DNA of 64,000 nt from Stichopus chloronotus (lineage: Eukaryota; Echinodermata; Holothuroidea; Aspidochirotida; Stichopodidae), in the NCBI GenBank assembly GCA_021234535.1, contig CM037843.1, positions 2,436,820 through 2,500,819 on the forward strand, read 5' to 3'. Positions within the stretch are counted from its first letter, which is position 1. Each line of letters starts with the position of its first letter. The translations under genes and the position numbers were made by a program. The notes beneath the pieces were generated by a model. It was not told where the DNA came from. It made no database searches and saw only the letters and a program-made list of their open reading frames with translations. This document shows, in pieces, positions 51,701 through 63,335 of this stretch.

Positions 51701-51930
51701 AAAAAGTTCAGTGAAACATTCGCACCACACACAAGGGCCAGCGGTGGCTGGAAAGTATAACAACTAATGTAGTGATGCATTGAGCATCTAATTCTGATTA
51801 GTGTTGGAAACCCTTGGGAACCATTTGAACCTGGTCCTAGATACTCCCCAGAAATCCAGGGCTGGACACAAAAAATATGGAAAAAGAAATTGGAAATAAT
51901 CAAAACAACAAGAAAGTCAAAGCACTTTGT

Positions 51931-52312
51931 TATTTCTTGACAATATTCATGAAGAACACAGTACAACATGTACATACCAATTTTGAAGTTCAAACACCTT
52001 ATCATTCTAGAAAAAGCATGCCTACACTAAGCTCTTTTGGCAATTGTGTGTACTTAGCGGTTTATGTTTTCACAATTTGACCTCTGGTGACCTCAAACAA
52101 AATTTGATCTCCACCAAAATCAATGGGAATCATCTACCCCCTATGGCCAACCCACACACTAAGTATTACATTAGTCAAGTTTACACTTCTTGAGATACCG
52201 TGTTTACAAGGTTTTCACAGTTTGACCTCTGTTGACATCAAATGACCTTTGACATCACAAGTCACGACATCACCATTGCCTTGATTTCTTTTGTCTTTGG
52301 CAAGAAAAAAAA
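51931..52312 (+). repeat. TGACC-repeat element, short copy
   Basis: It starts TTTCTTGACAATATTCATGA, colinear with 9663-9760. It holds two units (near 52090 and 52240) and ends ACGACATCACCATTGCCTTG, then TTTGGCAAGAAAAAAAATGG, a decayed version of the right end at 16886-16917. It has the same start, order and end as 9663-10047, so it counts as a second full-length short element. Confidence 0.7.
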
Positions 52313-53204
52313 TGGAAAGAGAAAAAAAGAAATTATGAAGAAAAAGTGCAACAACTGTAAACAGGAAAACAAGAGATTTATACACATGAAAAGCTGTAAT
52401 ATAGCAAGATAAATTACTTTAGTTACAGACCAAACTAAGAACATCCACATCAGCAACAATTTTCCATGTTCCGACCAAGGTTTCAAACCTATGCTCAACT
52501 GCAAAACTTTCCATCTTACTCAAATGGTAGAAACTTTTCTCATGAGCTACCAATACACACAAACATACCATACCTACCTAACCTGAAGTGAAAGCCTGTT
52601 AAACAGGTGAATATAGTGATCGGTTGTTTAGATGTTTACAAAATGCAAATACTTTGCTGAAGGGAAGTAGGTCAAATAACAGGCATATGTACAGATTAGA
52701 AGCCTAGGGAGCTAACAAAAACTTGTTCATAAAAGAAAGAAATTGTGTTGAACAAGACAAGGGGTTGGGGGTTAAGAAAAAACAATCTTAAACATTACAA
52801 GAAACTACTTCACATTAGTATGATGTTTGACACTTCAAGATATCCGTGTACTGTGTGCAAATATGAAAGTAAGACCTGGTTGTAGGCATGACCGATATCT
52901 GTGGTTGCGTATGACAATGACAATAACGACCAATAATGTCTTACAATCATCCTTACTGTGTATATATTAACCGCATGTACATATTAGCCGTTTAAATGTT
53001 TAGACGAACAGTTGGCCGTTTAAACGGAGCTCAATTCTGCTAAACATTTACATGGATTTCTGGCATAAACTTACTCAAAGACTTTCAAGTTCCTTTCCCT
53101 TCAATGTGAGCCATTCAACCGCACTAATCTACTGCCTATAAACTGCTTAAAAGCAGGGAATATACTGTGGTTTTTACCGCCTGATCACCGTGTCTCTCAC
53201 CGGT

Positions 53205-55250
53205 GATAATCCTCTATGCAAAATGCGTGGCTGTAAGTTTGTTCGTGTAGCTAGAGGATGTAGCTAATCCCCTTATTAATTACTCTTCTGAATCTTAAAT
53301 GTAATCTATGTAAATAACAGAAAGCACCACCAGTATTTTTAATCGATGGTAGGGCAGAAGATTTTCCACAGAAACAAATTGTCTGCAATTCTTCGATTGC
53401 CCAATAGTGCTAATTATTTTCTGTGTTTAATTATACCGACATAGAATGTCGTAGCATGTTAAATGTAACAAAATCTATGAAAGGAGATTATGCCAAGTCT
53501 CTTTGATGGTCAGTCTTGCAGCAGAATGGTGGAGTGTATCGTTTGAAAACGTGGAAGTTCGATCAGAACAAAATCATCAATATTGCTTCAAAACTAAAAC
53601 ACTACATGAAACGTTGCACATGTTATGTAAAGCCAACAGTACTACATACACTTTTGAAGTTGAAATGTCCAAAAAAGTCTTGTGAAAAAAAAAAACAGTT
53701 AAGATTGAGTACAGTCTTCTGAAAATTTTAATTAATGACATCCTAACATAGTGGATGTGTATTGCGAATAGCCTAATCACCTCGGTGACTCATATTTCCA
53801 TATTACAGGTAACAAACGACTTGTAAGTTGCGGATTTCAAAACTTTTCAAGAAACATTTTTTTATTTTATATTCGTTCAATGATCCTAGTCACTTAAAAA
53901 TGTTTAGATTAGGGTAGGTACCCCTACAGGGTTTAGATTAGGTATTTACAATATAGGCGGATTTCCCGCCAGACCTAACATGGCGCACGTAGGCCTCATT
54001 CGATAGCGAAGTGATTGTCATATCAGCGTGGGGTCAATGGGCCTGCCATAGGACCTCTTGTGGGGTCCATGCACGGTCCCGGTTGAGGTCCAGTTTCCGG
54101 GTGCTTTGCACGAGGAAACTCAGTGATTTTAGCTTTTTAGACGTGTCTGAATCATTTGAAATCCAGGCTAAATTTCAACTCTTTAAGTTGAAAATGTTAC
54201 TGTATTGGGTGAAAACACAATAGTTCAATCAGAAAAAATCTTGATATTGCTTCAAAATCAAAACGTTCTATGAAATGTTGTGTATGTCATGTAGAGTGAA
54301 CTGTATTATATACATTTTTGAAGTTGAAATGTCCCTAAAAATTTTGTGAAAAGTATCACGTAAGATCGAGCGCAGCTTTCCGAAAATTTTAAGTAATGAT
54401 ATCCTAATGCAGTGGGTGTATATCCAATAGCCTAACCACCTTGGCAATTCATATTTCCGTATTACAGGGAACAAGTGAAATTTTGCAAGTTGCAGGTTTC
54501 AGAGTTTTTCAAGGAACATTGAAATTTTTCTTTTGTTGTTTTGTTCATTGATCCTAGTCACTTTAAAATGTTTAGACTAAAGGTTTGAAGAAGCAGACTA
54601 TTGGTTTCGTGAAGGGTTTTGGACATAGAAATATGCGTTCATTTTTATATTTCTGTGGGTTGCGATATGTCCGCTAGCTGTCATTCTGCAGATAATTTGC
54701 GTATGCAGGCAGGCCTAAGCTTATGCTTTTTAATTGACAGTGAATGTAGTAAAGGAGTCATATGTAGGATCTTCTGGAGACATTGACCAATGTTATTTTT
54801 CACATACATATATAACTTGAAAGATATTTATCATGAGTAAAAAATAATGGCATTCTATTACAGGAATAGTAATTTACTTCAAGTTTTGTTGAAGATTGAA
54901 TGTGGATGCGGCATTTGGGATACACATTTGAATGGATTTATTTACCACTTATTTTTGGACATAACTGTTTACTTTTTCCAGCCCTGGATATACAGTAAAC
55001 ATGTGAGGCAGTAATTATGGCACTTTTTGGCAAGACAGTCTTAAAAAGTTGCGAAGCGGCCACCTCCACAATTAAGTACCAGGGGAAACCCTGCCAGATC
55101 TCTGTGTATTGAAACAAGCATTGTACACAAGATAAAACCGAAGTAAAAGTCAGGGAGCTACTGTATGTATATGCCAAAATGATATATTTTGAGAACGTTT
55201 AAACGGTATATGAACATTTATTTGAAGCATTAAAACTTTTAGCTGACACC
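53205..55250. repeat. Long dispersed repeat, copy B with internal duplication
   Basis: This is colinear with copy A (23830-25045) but 0.8 kb longer. The block equivalent to about 24130-24500 is present twice, at 53510-53925 and 54205-54565. A 280-bp stretch unrelated to copy A (53930-54205) lies between them, and another extra stretch lies near 54960-55135. The second block continues into the rest of the family. The several minus-strand open frames here arise from the repeat and have no domain. Confidence 0.8.
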
Positions 55251-57083
55251 ACTACATATTAGTCCTCCAAATTTACTACCGATTGATTAACCATTCTCTT
55301 CAACATATAAGCTTGTCGATTGGAAAACAGTCATTGCTATGGAATGCAAAATTGTAGGATTTTTCATGAGTTATGTCAGATATTGTGGACAGCTATGAAT
55401 TGGATTTTCTGTCTCTAATTATGATCAACAAATAGTTTCTTTACGGTCAATGATCCCTCAACAACGAGGCTATTTTGGGAGTTTTTATCATAAATAAGTG
55501 CCAGTCAGAAAAGTTGCTTTGGCAGATTGAAGCAGTCAGCATTTGTGCATCCTGGTCGGGCCAGAACGGCAGTGGAAGATACCTGGGGTTGACAAATTGG
55601 TTATTAATGAATACTTCATTTCTTATTTTTACCTCTCTGCATTCTCTAAATTCTTAGAGAGACTAGAATAGAAAAATACAGAATGAGTAAAAGGAACTCA
55701 TTGAGTATATCAACTCTTCAACTACATTACAGGAATATATTGTATTGATAGTTAAACTTCACTCCCCTTAGACACGACAAAAACTAAAAATATACTATTT
55801 TATCTTCTACAGGTACATCTGCTGAGCTATGCATTGCCTCTTAATTGATTGATTATGGTTTTATTATGGCATACGGAAGTAAGAAACAACAACAGAACTA
55901 CACATTCTTTTTGAGAATTGATGTATATAATGATAAGATCATCAAAACTTGCACAACACCCACCAGGGGGTTAAGTTTTGGGGGATGTTGTTTGCCTGAG
56001 GGATATGATCAAAACCATGATTTGTAGCGCCCTGCTTTGCACAGTTATTGTACCTAATGCTTGTAAAGTCTGACATGTCACATGCTTAAATTTAGCAATG
56101 TGAATGTTTGTCCATAAAAGGAAGGAGTCCTGGACCAAAAAGTCAGTTCAGAAGAAAACATGCTTTCATTAATTCTTCCATAACATTGGCAGTCATCAAC
56201 CAATTTGCATCACTTTGAAAGGATCTCAGTTACAATTCTGAACATGATATTCGATCAATGCAGGTTTCAAAGTTTGGCTGGGGAGATTTTCATCATGAAC
56301 TAGGTGTGAAAGTGGGGATAACAATTACTAACATTGGTCTTTTGGAAATTTTTGTGAGAAATAGTCAAAAGAACACACAAGTATTCAGAAGCCACTGATA
56401 CTGCGCCTTCACTCAGAACTAGAGTCTCAGTCAATGGACTGATTTTTAAATGAAGAGTTACATTATTGCACAAGTGTAGAAGCCACTGCAACTGGAACTG
56501 GAAGCTCAGTGGACTTTGAAGATTTTTCAAATCAAAAGACGTAGCCTATGTCAAGTGTACTTTAGTCCTATATTTGATAAAAAGATAGCATTCAAACATA
56601 CAAGTACATCAAGGCATACAACAGTGCCTCCTCATTTTGGTGTTCTTTGATGGTGGCGGGGTATTCTAACACTGAATTCCATAGTTACTCCCTACTTTCA
56701 ACCTGGCATTAGCACTGCCTAGGCAATCGTGTATCAAGTCACTATCATTAAACGAGCCTAACTTCAAGGAGTAGTTGCTTGGACTATACTAGGCCTAGCA
56801 GAGAGCATAATGAATAAATGAGGTAGTCTTAGTCTAACTTTTGGTAACTCAGGACTACTTTCTGTATACTGTATATGGTCTTATAAGTTATAGGCTACTC
56901 TTTCTTAGGCCTAACCTTGGCCAGGCTATACTGGCCTTACGGACGGATAGCCTCTTAGTCTAACGTTATAACCTAGGCTAGAACTAGGACACGGTATTTC
57001 TATAGTTACTAAGTTAGTACTACGATAAGTCTCACAGAGCCGAAGAGTTACTTCTGCATAATTTTCGAAGCAACATACCTACC

Positions 57084-58000
57084 GACAAGAGGATGATCAT
57101 GTGTTTTGTTCACAGTTCAAAATGCCGCTTGGTTACACGATAATCTTCTTTTCTTATCGCAGAACGACAGAACTAAGATCAAAGCGGGCAACTTCGATTC
57201 TTTGATACACTCTTGGTGTACTATTTGTATTACTACAATTGTATAAGCTGGGAGGTGAGTGCTGACGGTAGCCGAGTATCGAATTTGACAAGTGTGACAG
57301 GTCTAAATAGTGTTTACGTGCATTCGTAACTTCGAAGGGATAGACCTGCTACGTACTACAAAAAACAGCACTGTATCTTTACTAGTGTATGATTTGTTCC
57401 ACTGTAGGGGATGGTTCCTTATGAAATGTTACTGCGAAATAGATCACAGAACAAAAATTCTGTCGATTGCATATTGTATGAAGACGCTAAAGAATATCAT
57501 AACAACAAGCTAACATAAATTAATTCGTAAAATTACGAATCAAAAATACATTTTTACAATTTCATTTGCAGTTGGGACAACTTCTGTAACATTCTCCGGT
57601 CCTAGTGGGAGTGATTACGGAAGACTGATGCACCCCTGGAAAAACGGAAACCTATAGAAATGCACTCAAGTTAAATATAAAGTCCGAAAGACAAAGTTTG
57701 CATTTTCTTTTAATTTTGACAAAAAAGGTACAAATGAAAAACAAATGCGTTTTCTGTTCAACGAAATTCCAAAAAAAAAAAAATCACAGCATGACAAGCA
57801 TAACATGCCTTTTCTCAGACATCTCACTTTTATTGCGGCGGGGCGAGAATAACCTTACCTTACCTTGCCTTGGCGCGCTCAATGGCGAGCCCCCCCCCCC
57901 CCACACTTACTTCTAGCTAGTCGGGAAAATGGCTGTGGTAGGAATTTGAGTGATTGGGGTGAAGGAACTGGGGTGAATAACCGCTCCCGTAACGAATATA
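57084..58000 (-). promoter_or_regulatory. Candidate 5' non-coding exon / promoter region (low confidence)
   Basis: Minus-strand donor-like sites occur at TAGAA|GTAAGTGTG (exon side ending 57911), GGCAAG|GTAAGG (57864) and TTGTCG|GTAGGTATG (57083). CpG dinucleotides are denser than in most of the window (for example GGCGCGC, GCGGCGGGGCGAG). If one of these is the first exon of the SNAP-25 transcript, the first intron would be about 38 kb. No TATA box or transcript evidence supports a choice, and GTAAGGTAAGG may be simple sequence. Confidence 0.2.
57889..57902 (+). repeat. Poly-C run
   Basis: A homopolymer of C interrupts the CpG-richer segment between CGAGC and ACACTTAC. It is likely length-variable and a source of sequence error. 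Confidence 0.8.
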
Positions 58001-58151
58001 TTGCTTGTGGGATGACACTGGCAAATGAAAAAAATAAAATTGCCATGAAATTCTTTGTTCAACTTATTCAAGTTACACCCTATAACTAACGAAAAACAGC
58101 CAGTGAACGTTTTTCATATCTCAGGAAAATACTGACCCTACCGTTGTCAGG

Positions 58152-58365
58152 CCAGGCCCGTATGCAGCTTTTTCAGTGAGGGGGTTCGATTTTACCACAA
58201 AAGTGGAACATTTTACCAGACAATAATTATGACCAACAAATTAAAACTCATTGTATATGTTGCTAACGCAGGCCTACTATCATAGGCTGAGCGGAACTCC
58301 AGATCTTGTGAGGGGGTTCGTCCGAACCTCCTGAACCCCCCCCCCCCCCCCGGATACGGGCCTGG
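58152..58365. mobile_element. MITE-like element with perfect 12-bp inverted ends
   Basis: CCAGGCCCGTAT (58152-58163) is the exact reverse complement of ATACGGGCCTGG (58354-58365). The 214-bp interior contains GAGGGGGTTCG twice (58178-58188, 58310-58320) and a C-run just inside the right end. There is no open frame with any domain. The ends are stated as seen; the superfamily is not assigned and no clear target-site duplication was identified. Confidence 0.75.
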
Positions 58366-61300
58366 GCCGTCTTCTTGCGAAATCTGCAAAGAGCAATTTC
58401 CTACAAGGGATTTTTTCAAAACTCTCGTACGCTCCGAGCAAACATAGGCCTATGGTGGATGTGTGTAAGGCTTTTTTCCCAGCCTCATAGTCAATTAAAA
58501 ACATGCAGATTCCGTAGTAACCTATTGATATTCTATTCTATCATATCTTACTACTCACAGAAGGCCTACATAAAGTCTGGGTTACATAAAATAATTATTT
58601 ACTTAGTTTACATGATTGTCACACGATTGTCCTCTTTCCCAATTATTAACGGTGGAGCTTATGAGAAATTAAATAAAACCTTAAAGAAAAGTTAATCAAC
58701 TGATCAAAAACCGTTAAATGACCGGTGGAAACTACTCCTCTTGCATGTTGCAATGGTGGAGATGAAATGCTCTTGGGTTTCAAAACTTCTTGGCAAAGGC
58801 GAGCAAGTTTTTGAAGAGAGTTTGAAACTATTTGAAATTATTCGAAAAACAGTTTACCGGTGGCAACGATTATAGACCTAGAAGGAGTCAACACGGTTTG
58901 GGTGCATCTCTCGTGATTTGTCTTGGATTACGATTTGTCTTGGCTAGCTGATAAATGTCTCAATATATTGTACAACTGACATGAAGGATTAAGAATTATC
59001 CCATACAGCAAAAAGCATTTGGTAAAAAGAATACATTTGGAGTTTGACTGGTTTTTTCGTGTCCATTCCAGAGATCTGAGGTTTTACCGAGATCTGTCGA
59101 TTGGCTTGTACCGGTAAGGGAATCTTTATTCTCTTAGCACTTTTTCGTTACACATGTGTACTTTGAAGCTTACACCTGTGACCTCTTGAAAAATTGACCA
59201 CTAAAAAAAAAAAAAGCATTGAAAACTAAATACCATATGAACCTTTTTGAAGTAGTTGAAGCAGTCACCCTGAAAACGTCTTAGCACAAGGGAACACGAA
59301 ATTCCGTAGTTTTAATTTGTGGTTCTGCAACATTTAAAATCCCCCTCCTCCCGTGATATGGAGCGGTCTCGTTGCCGCGTTGTCTTGTGGCCGAGTTGTC
59401 TGGGCTGGGTCGCGATCTATACTTGTCTGTAAACTGGCTAGCACACAGTGCAATTAAGGAGGTGAGATGGAGAAGTTTGGCAGATGTGTCTTTGGTCTTA
59501 TAACCTGTGAAGATGAATCTCCGCTTTCTTTTTACAATTAAAGATATTCCAAGTGGTTCATCCCAAATCACACCTAGTTTTCCTCGCCCTTGAATTTTTA
59601 TACATCATGGTGGAATATGGGTCACCGGGCTTGTATAAGAGGGTGACGGTCACCCTCTTAAAATCTACAAGTTGTTTGACACTTTGAGACCCACAAGGCT
59701 GCAATGAAAAAAAAAAAAACTTTCTACCCACAGTTCGGTAACGATCTTTCAGATAAGAACCTCTGCCCTAGACGAGCGTTACAGTGAGGTCAATTAACCC
59801 CCCAACTTTAAAGTTGTACTCGATTTGCCAACCATGTCCTAATCATTTCAAGCAAACACTTATTCTGTCCGTTCCCGCGTTCAATAGCTTGAAGTTCGAA
59901 AAGAAAACATCAAAAATAGAGTATTTGTCTTGCATGTGCACTGTGTCTGTTTCGCACGTACGTTACTACTACACCATACATGTCCATGCGCTTGTGAATG
60001 TGATAGCATGTGATGTGTGAGTGCGGTCCCATCGCCGGATCGGGATGGCTGGCGAGTGAGGGACATAAACACTTCTTCGTTTGGAATTGTTAGGTCTGAT
60101 ACGTCTTGTGTCGCTCTCCGAAATTGAATACATCAGGTTAATGAAATCCATCCGCCTTCGACTCTTGTTGCTTCTGTAGCAAGCTCTCACAAAATGATCA
60201 TTAGCAGAAGGCATTTGTTACTGTAGACTGTGTAGTCTGAACATTGAACGTTAGGGTAACGTCCACAAAGGAAACATAGGCTACGTTTGTTTATTAAAAT
60301 ATACTAGTACTACTAGGCGTAACTTAGGCCTAGGCGGTAGGCCTAATGTGTTGTCGATGAATACATCATTACATGTATGTAATTGTAAAGCCGAACAGAA
60401 CCGTAATGTGAGTGAAACACCCTCCCCCCATTCTCCATGCTTCACTAGGAGTAGGAGGAATAACTACTGAACACAACGCCCCACTTAAACTTAAAGATTA
60501 AACTCACCCTAATTTCCTAAAAAAGCCCCTAGTTACACTCTCACTCTCAGTCAGTGACTGACAGCACATGTGTATTGTGTCTATTGTTTGCTGAAAAGTT
60601 TCTACGTTCAATCTGAGGTGAAGGCATTATAGTCACAGTGGCCGTCTATGGAGGTGCAATCATGATTTAGTCTTTTTTCTGAGGTCCACCGAGCCTTCAA
60701 TCTGGAGTGGAAGCGCAGTCATAGTCGTTGTGGTTGTCCATTGGGTTGCAGGTCTGGAAGCACTTGACTGCGACTGCACTTCCAGAGTCTCAGTGGTATG
60801 TTTCAGAGAGAGAGAGAGATGTTGTATTCTGCAGTTGTACCCACTAGGTTAGCACTAGGCATACATTCCAAATTAAAGACAAGACTCACCCTCTTAGACA
60901 GTTCCTGTCTAATGTTATGCCTAGCCCTTCCCAGGCTCCCACAGCCTAAAATTCCCCCAGGCTTCACATGTACAATAATGGTGATCAAGCCATTGAAATA
61001 TTTAAAAATGAAAAACATGTCACCTCTTAAATACCTGTGAGTGATCAAAAACAATCTTGCAGTCTTTCGTAGAAAATTATAAGAAAGTTATAATGATGTG
61101 TAGTATATGAGCTACTCTGCATGTTTCAAATTGCTTTGAAAGAGCAAAACTCCTAGACAAGTATAAAAAGAATTTCTTTTGATGAAATTGTGAACTACTG
61201 TAACACTGTTGCCAATAAGAACCAATATTCTGTCATATAATTATTTAAAAGTATGTCAAGTCTACTACTAAAAGGTATGTGATTTTTATTTTTTACAAAA

Positions 61301-61567
61301 AGTTGAGAATATTTCACTGCAGGTGCATGCAACAAGCTCATGTTTTACCTTGAAGTGTTGTCTACCAAACAATCCAAGTGGGTTCTATGTCGCTTTGTTG
61401 CGTTAGATAATGTTCGACTGCTTACTCCAATTTTCTATTTTTATTTTCAAGCTTAAAATGGGTCATTATCAACCAATAAAAAGTTAGGCTAAAGGTGTGT
61501 TAAGGCCTACTCCTCATATTTGCCAATTCGTCCAAAAATAAATGAAACAGAGTGCACTAATCGTTAT
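58366..61567. other. Non-coding stretch with CpG-richer islands
   Basis: No exon was recognised. Two short stretches, 59330-59420 and 60010-60180, have noticeably more CpG (for example TTGCCGCGTTG, GGGTCGCGATC, CATCGCCGGATCGGG) than the surrounding AT-rich DNA. They are alternative places for a promoter or first exon of the minus-strand gene or of a divergent neighbour. Confidence 0.3.
60708..60784. other. Imperfect long hairpin
   Basis: TGGAAGCGCAGTCATAGTC (60708-60726) pairs with GACTGCGACTGCACTTCCA (60766-60784) at 16 of 19 positions around a 39-base loop. Weaker complementarity continues outward. It could be a decayed inverted-repeat element. Confidence 0.5.
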
Positions 61568-61930
61568 GATTTTTTTATCTTTTCAACACATCTGATATGA
61601 ATTACCATTTTTGATACATTGATTTTTATCTCGTTAATTGAGAAATTGCATTCATGAGATCCTTATATTCAAGGCTGGGTACCTGCAGCTTGGAACATTA
61701 GGGAAGTGTCATTTCCCCTCCATCTGGAGGGTTTGAAAATCAACTCATTTTCTTGTACGTTCTGTGCTAACCAATGGTGGCCCTCCGCTTTATAGATAGT
61801 ACTCAGTGCCCTCCAATGCTTTTTTGTCCTGTAGCCTTAATTCTAGGTTCATCAGTGCAGGTGTCCAAAAAAGGCAATTTGCACAGTGAAGGGTAAAAAT
61901 GATCCTTTGTAGGCAAAGAGGAGTTGATAC
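61568..61930. repeat. Dispersed repeat, copy 2 (pairs with 745-1090)
   Basis: It is colinear and in the same orientation as 745-1090. The right part may extend to AAGAGGAGTTGAT (about 61916), which resembles AAGAGGGTTGATT after copy 1. The copies are moderately diverged. The class is unknown. Confidence 0.7.
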
Positions 61931-62224
61931 CATCCTATTAGACCTCTCCTCATGCTACGTATCTGGTGAATGGCTGACTTGAAATTCTGACTTAATCCCC
62001 TTATTCCTCTCCCAGGATGGTGGTCAAGAAAAGGGACAATCAAGTTGATTTTGCCCCCTCACAAAAAATCCTAGATATGCCCCTGATCTTAAGATTTTCA
62101 TTGAGCTTTAAATTTCATCCTTACTTTTTCTAAATTGTAAGGCTAAATTATGTAATTTATGGTTGAGAACAAATAAACTCAGGAAATAACCTCAAAAAAA
62201 AGAGGAAAAAATATTGTAGAATTA

Positions 62225-62385
62225 ATTCAGAATTTTGCTCTCCACTAGCCAAAAAATGTAACATGGGGTGCTGAGTGACTGCCTTTAATGCAGCCACTCT
62301 GAACTAGTAGTAACAGTTTTCGTTAAAATATTGATTATAACTGTAGGGCTGTTGTGGTTAACCAACTGATCTGGCAGCTAACATG
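62225..62385 (+). repeat. Local duplication, unit 1 (pairs with 62765-62912)
   Basis: Blocks TTCAGAAT.TTGCT, CA.CCAAAAA.TGT, GCCACTCTG.ACTAG.AGTAAC, TTAAAATAT.GATT, GGTGGTTAAC-like and CTGGC.GCTAA.ATG are shared with 62765-62912 in the same order and orientation, offset about 535 bases. Confidence 0.7.
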
Positions 62386-62764
62386 CACCTTTTCTGCTTT
62401 GAATTTAAGCTATATTGCTGATCGCCACATTTGCCCAGCAGTACCCCTTGGCAGGCTACCACTGACACATTCAGGGATACGAAATGGATCGGTGCTGCTT
62501 CCGTTGCTAAGAACTGTAAACTGGCTGAAAATTCCAGTTTTCCATACTTAAATCGCTCTTTGCTGGTCAAAGTTTTGTTTTGCAGCATTCGTACCATAAG
62601 TTAACAAACCTGCCTAACCTGCACCACAGCAAACCTTTTTACTCCAAAACATTCTGTTTATATCATTTTCGATTGAACATTTGGAGTGTGTTACATGATT
62701 GCTTTCTTTTGCCTTTTCCTCCCATGATGCACTGTGCTCACGATGAGCAATAACGCTTATTACC

Positions 62765-62912
62765 AATTCAGAATGTTGCTTTCTACCAACCAAAAATGTT
62801 GCATAGGGGTATGTAGCCACTCTGGACTAGAAGTAACAAACTGTCTCTTTTAAAATATCGATTGTAATTATAAGACTGGTGGTTAACGGACTGACCCGCT
62901 GGCTAATATGTT
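62765..62912 (+). repeat. Local duplication, unit 2 (pairs with 62225-62385)
   Basis: The match to unit 1 starts at TTCAGAATGTTGCTT and ends near GGCTAATATG. A short region present in unit 1 (CTGAGTGACTGCCTTTAATG) is missing. It may be the two ends or two copies of a larger unknown element. Confidence 0.65.
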
Positions 62913-63179
62913 GTTTAGCTTCACGTAGCAGATTAGATTCCTGTACCTATACTTGTAGTAAGCCTATTTGAAACTAGGCTCAGTAGCATTGTAAGCTTTT
63001 CACAAAAATGGCTTCATATAAAAACTCAAAGTAAACTTGAAATATATTACCTATAATATTGTGATTGAATAAAGTTATGTATGATCTAAAGCCTGTTTAC
63101 TGATCAGTTTGCATACAGTATGTGCAGTCCTAACGTTATCCGATACTGAATGAAAGAGGGCACATAGAATTTTCCGGAA

Positions 63180-63335
63180 ATGTTAACATTTTCCTTTTCA
63201 TAACTTTAAAAAATATTGAGCATGAGTAAAAGGTAAGAAATTCTGCAAAATGAGAACTATTTTTTCCCTTTTTGTAGAGATTGAGCTTTCATGGAGTATT
63301 AGGGATAGAGTACATGTATTTACTGGTTTAATTGC
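63180..63335. repeat. Possible fragment of the long dispersed repeat (copy C)
   Basis: TAACTTTAAAAAATATTGAG, CATGAGTAAAA, AGATTGAG, GGGATAGAGTACAT and TATTTACTGG follow the order of 54828-54950 in copy B (AACTTGAAAGATATT, CATGAGTAAAA, AGATTGAATG, GGGATACACATT, TTATTTACC). The similarity is weak and short. Confidence 0.35.

Larger units (their letters stand above)
19228..57083 (-). other. Region upstream of the coding exon, probably intron
   Basis: On the minus strand this block lies upstream of the acceptor at 19228-19231, so it is presumably intron preceding the coding exon, possibly with unrecognised non-coding exons. No coding exon was found on either strand. The repeats inside are listed separately. 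The stretches 19256-23829, 25046-32303, 32862-36304, 37446-40254, 40441-43320, 43423-45488, 45787-46534, 48791-51930, 52313-53204 and 55251-57060 contain only AT-rich unique-looking sequence, homopolymer runs and short hairpins as far as can be read. Confidence 0.4.

Noticed and set aside
51619..52005. 128-codon minus-strand frame with hydrophobic segments
   Set aside because: It is partly inside a TGACC-family copy, has no family resemblance, and hydrophobic runs are expected from T-rich DNA.
55840..55870. ATTGATTGATTATGGTTTTATT as a possible LINE tail
   Set aside because: Too short and without the adjoining sequence seen at 46535-46760; could be random AT-rich sequence.
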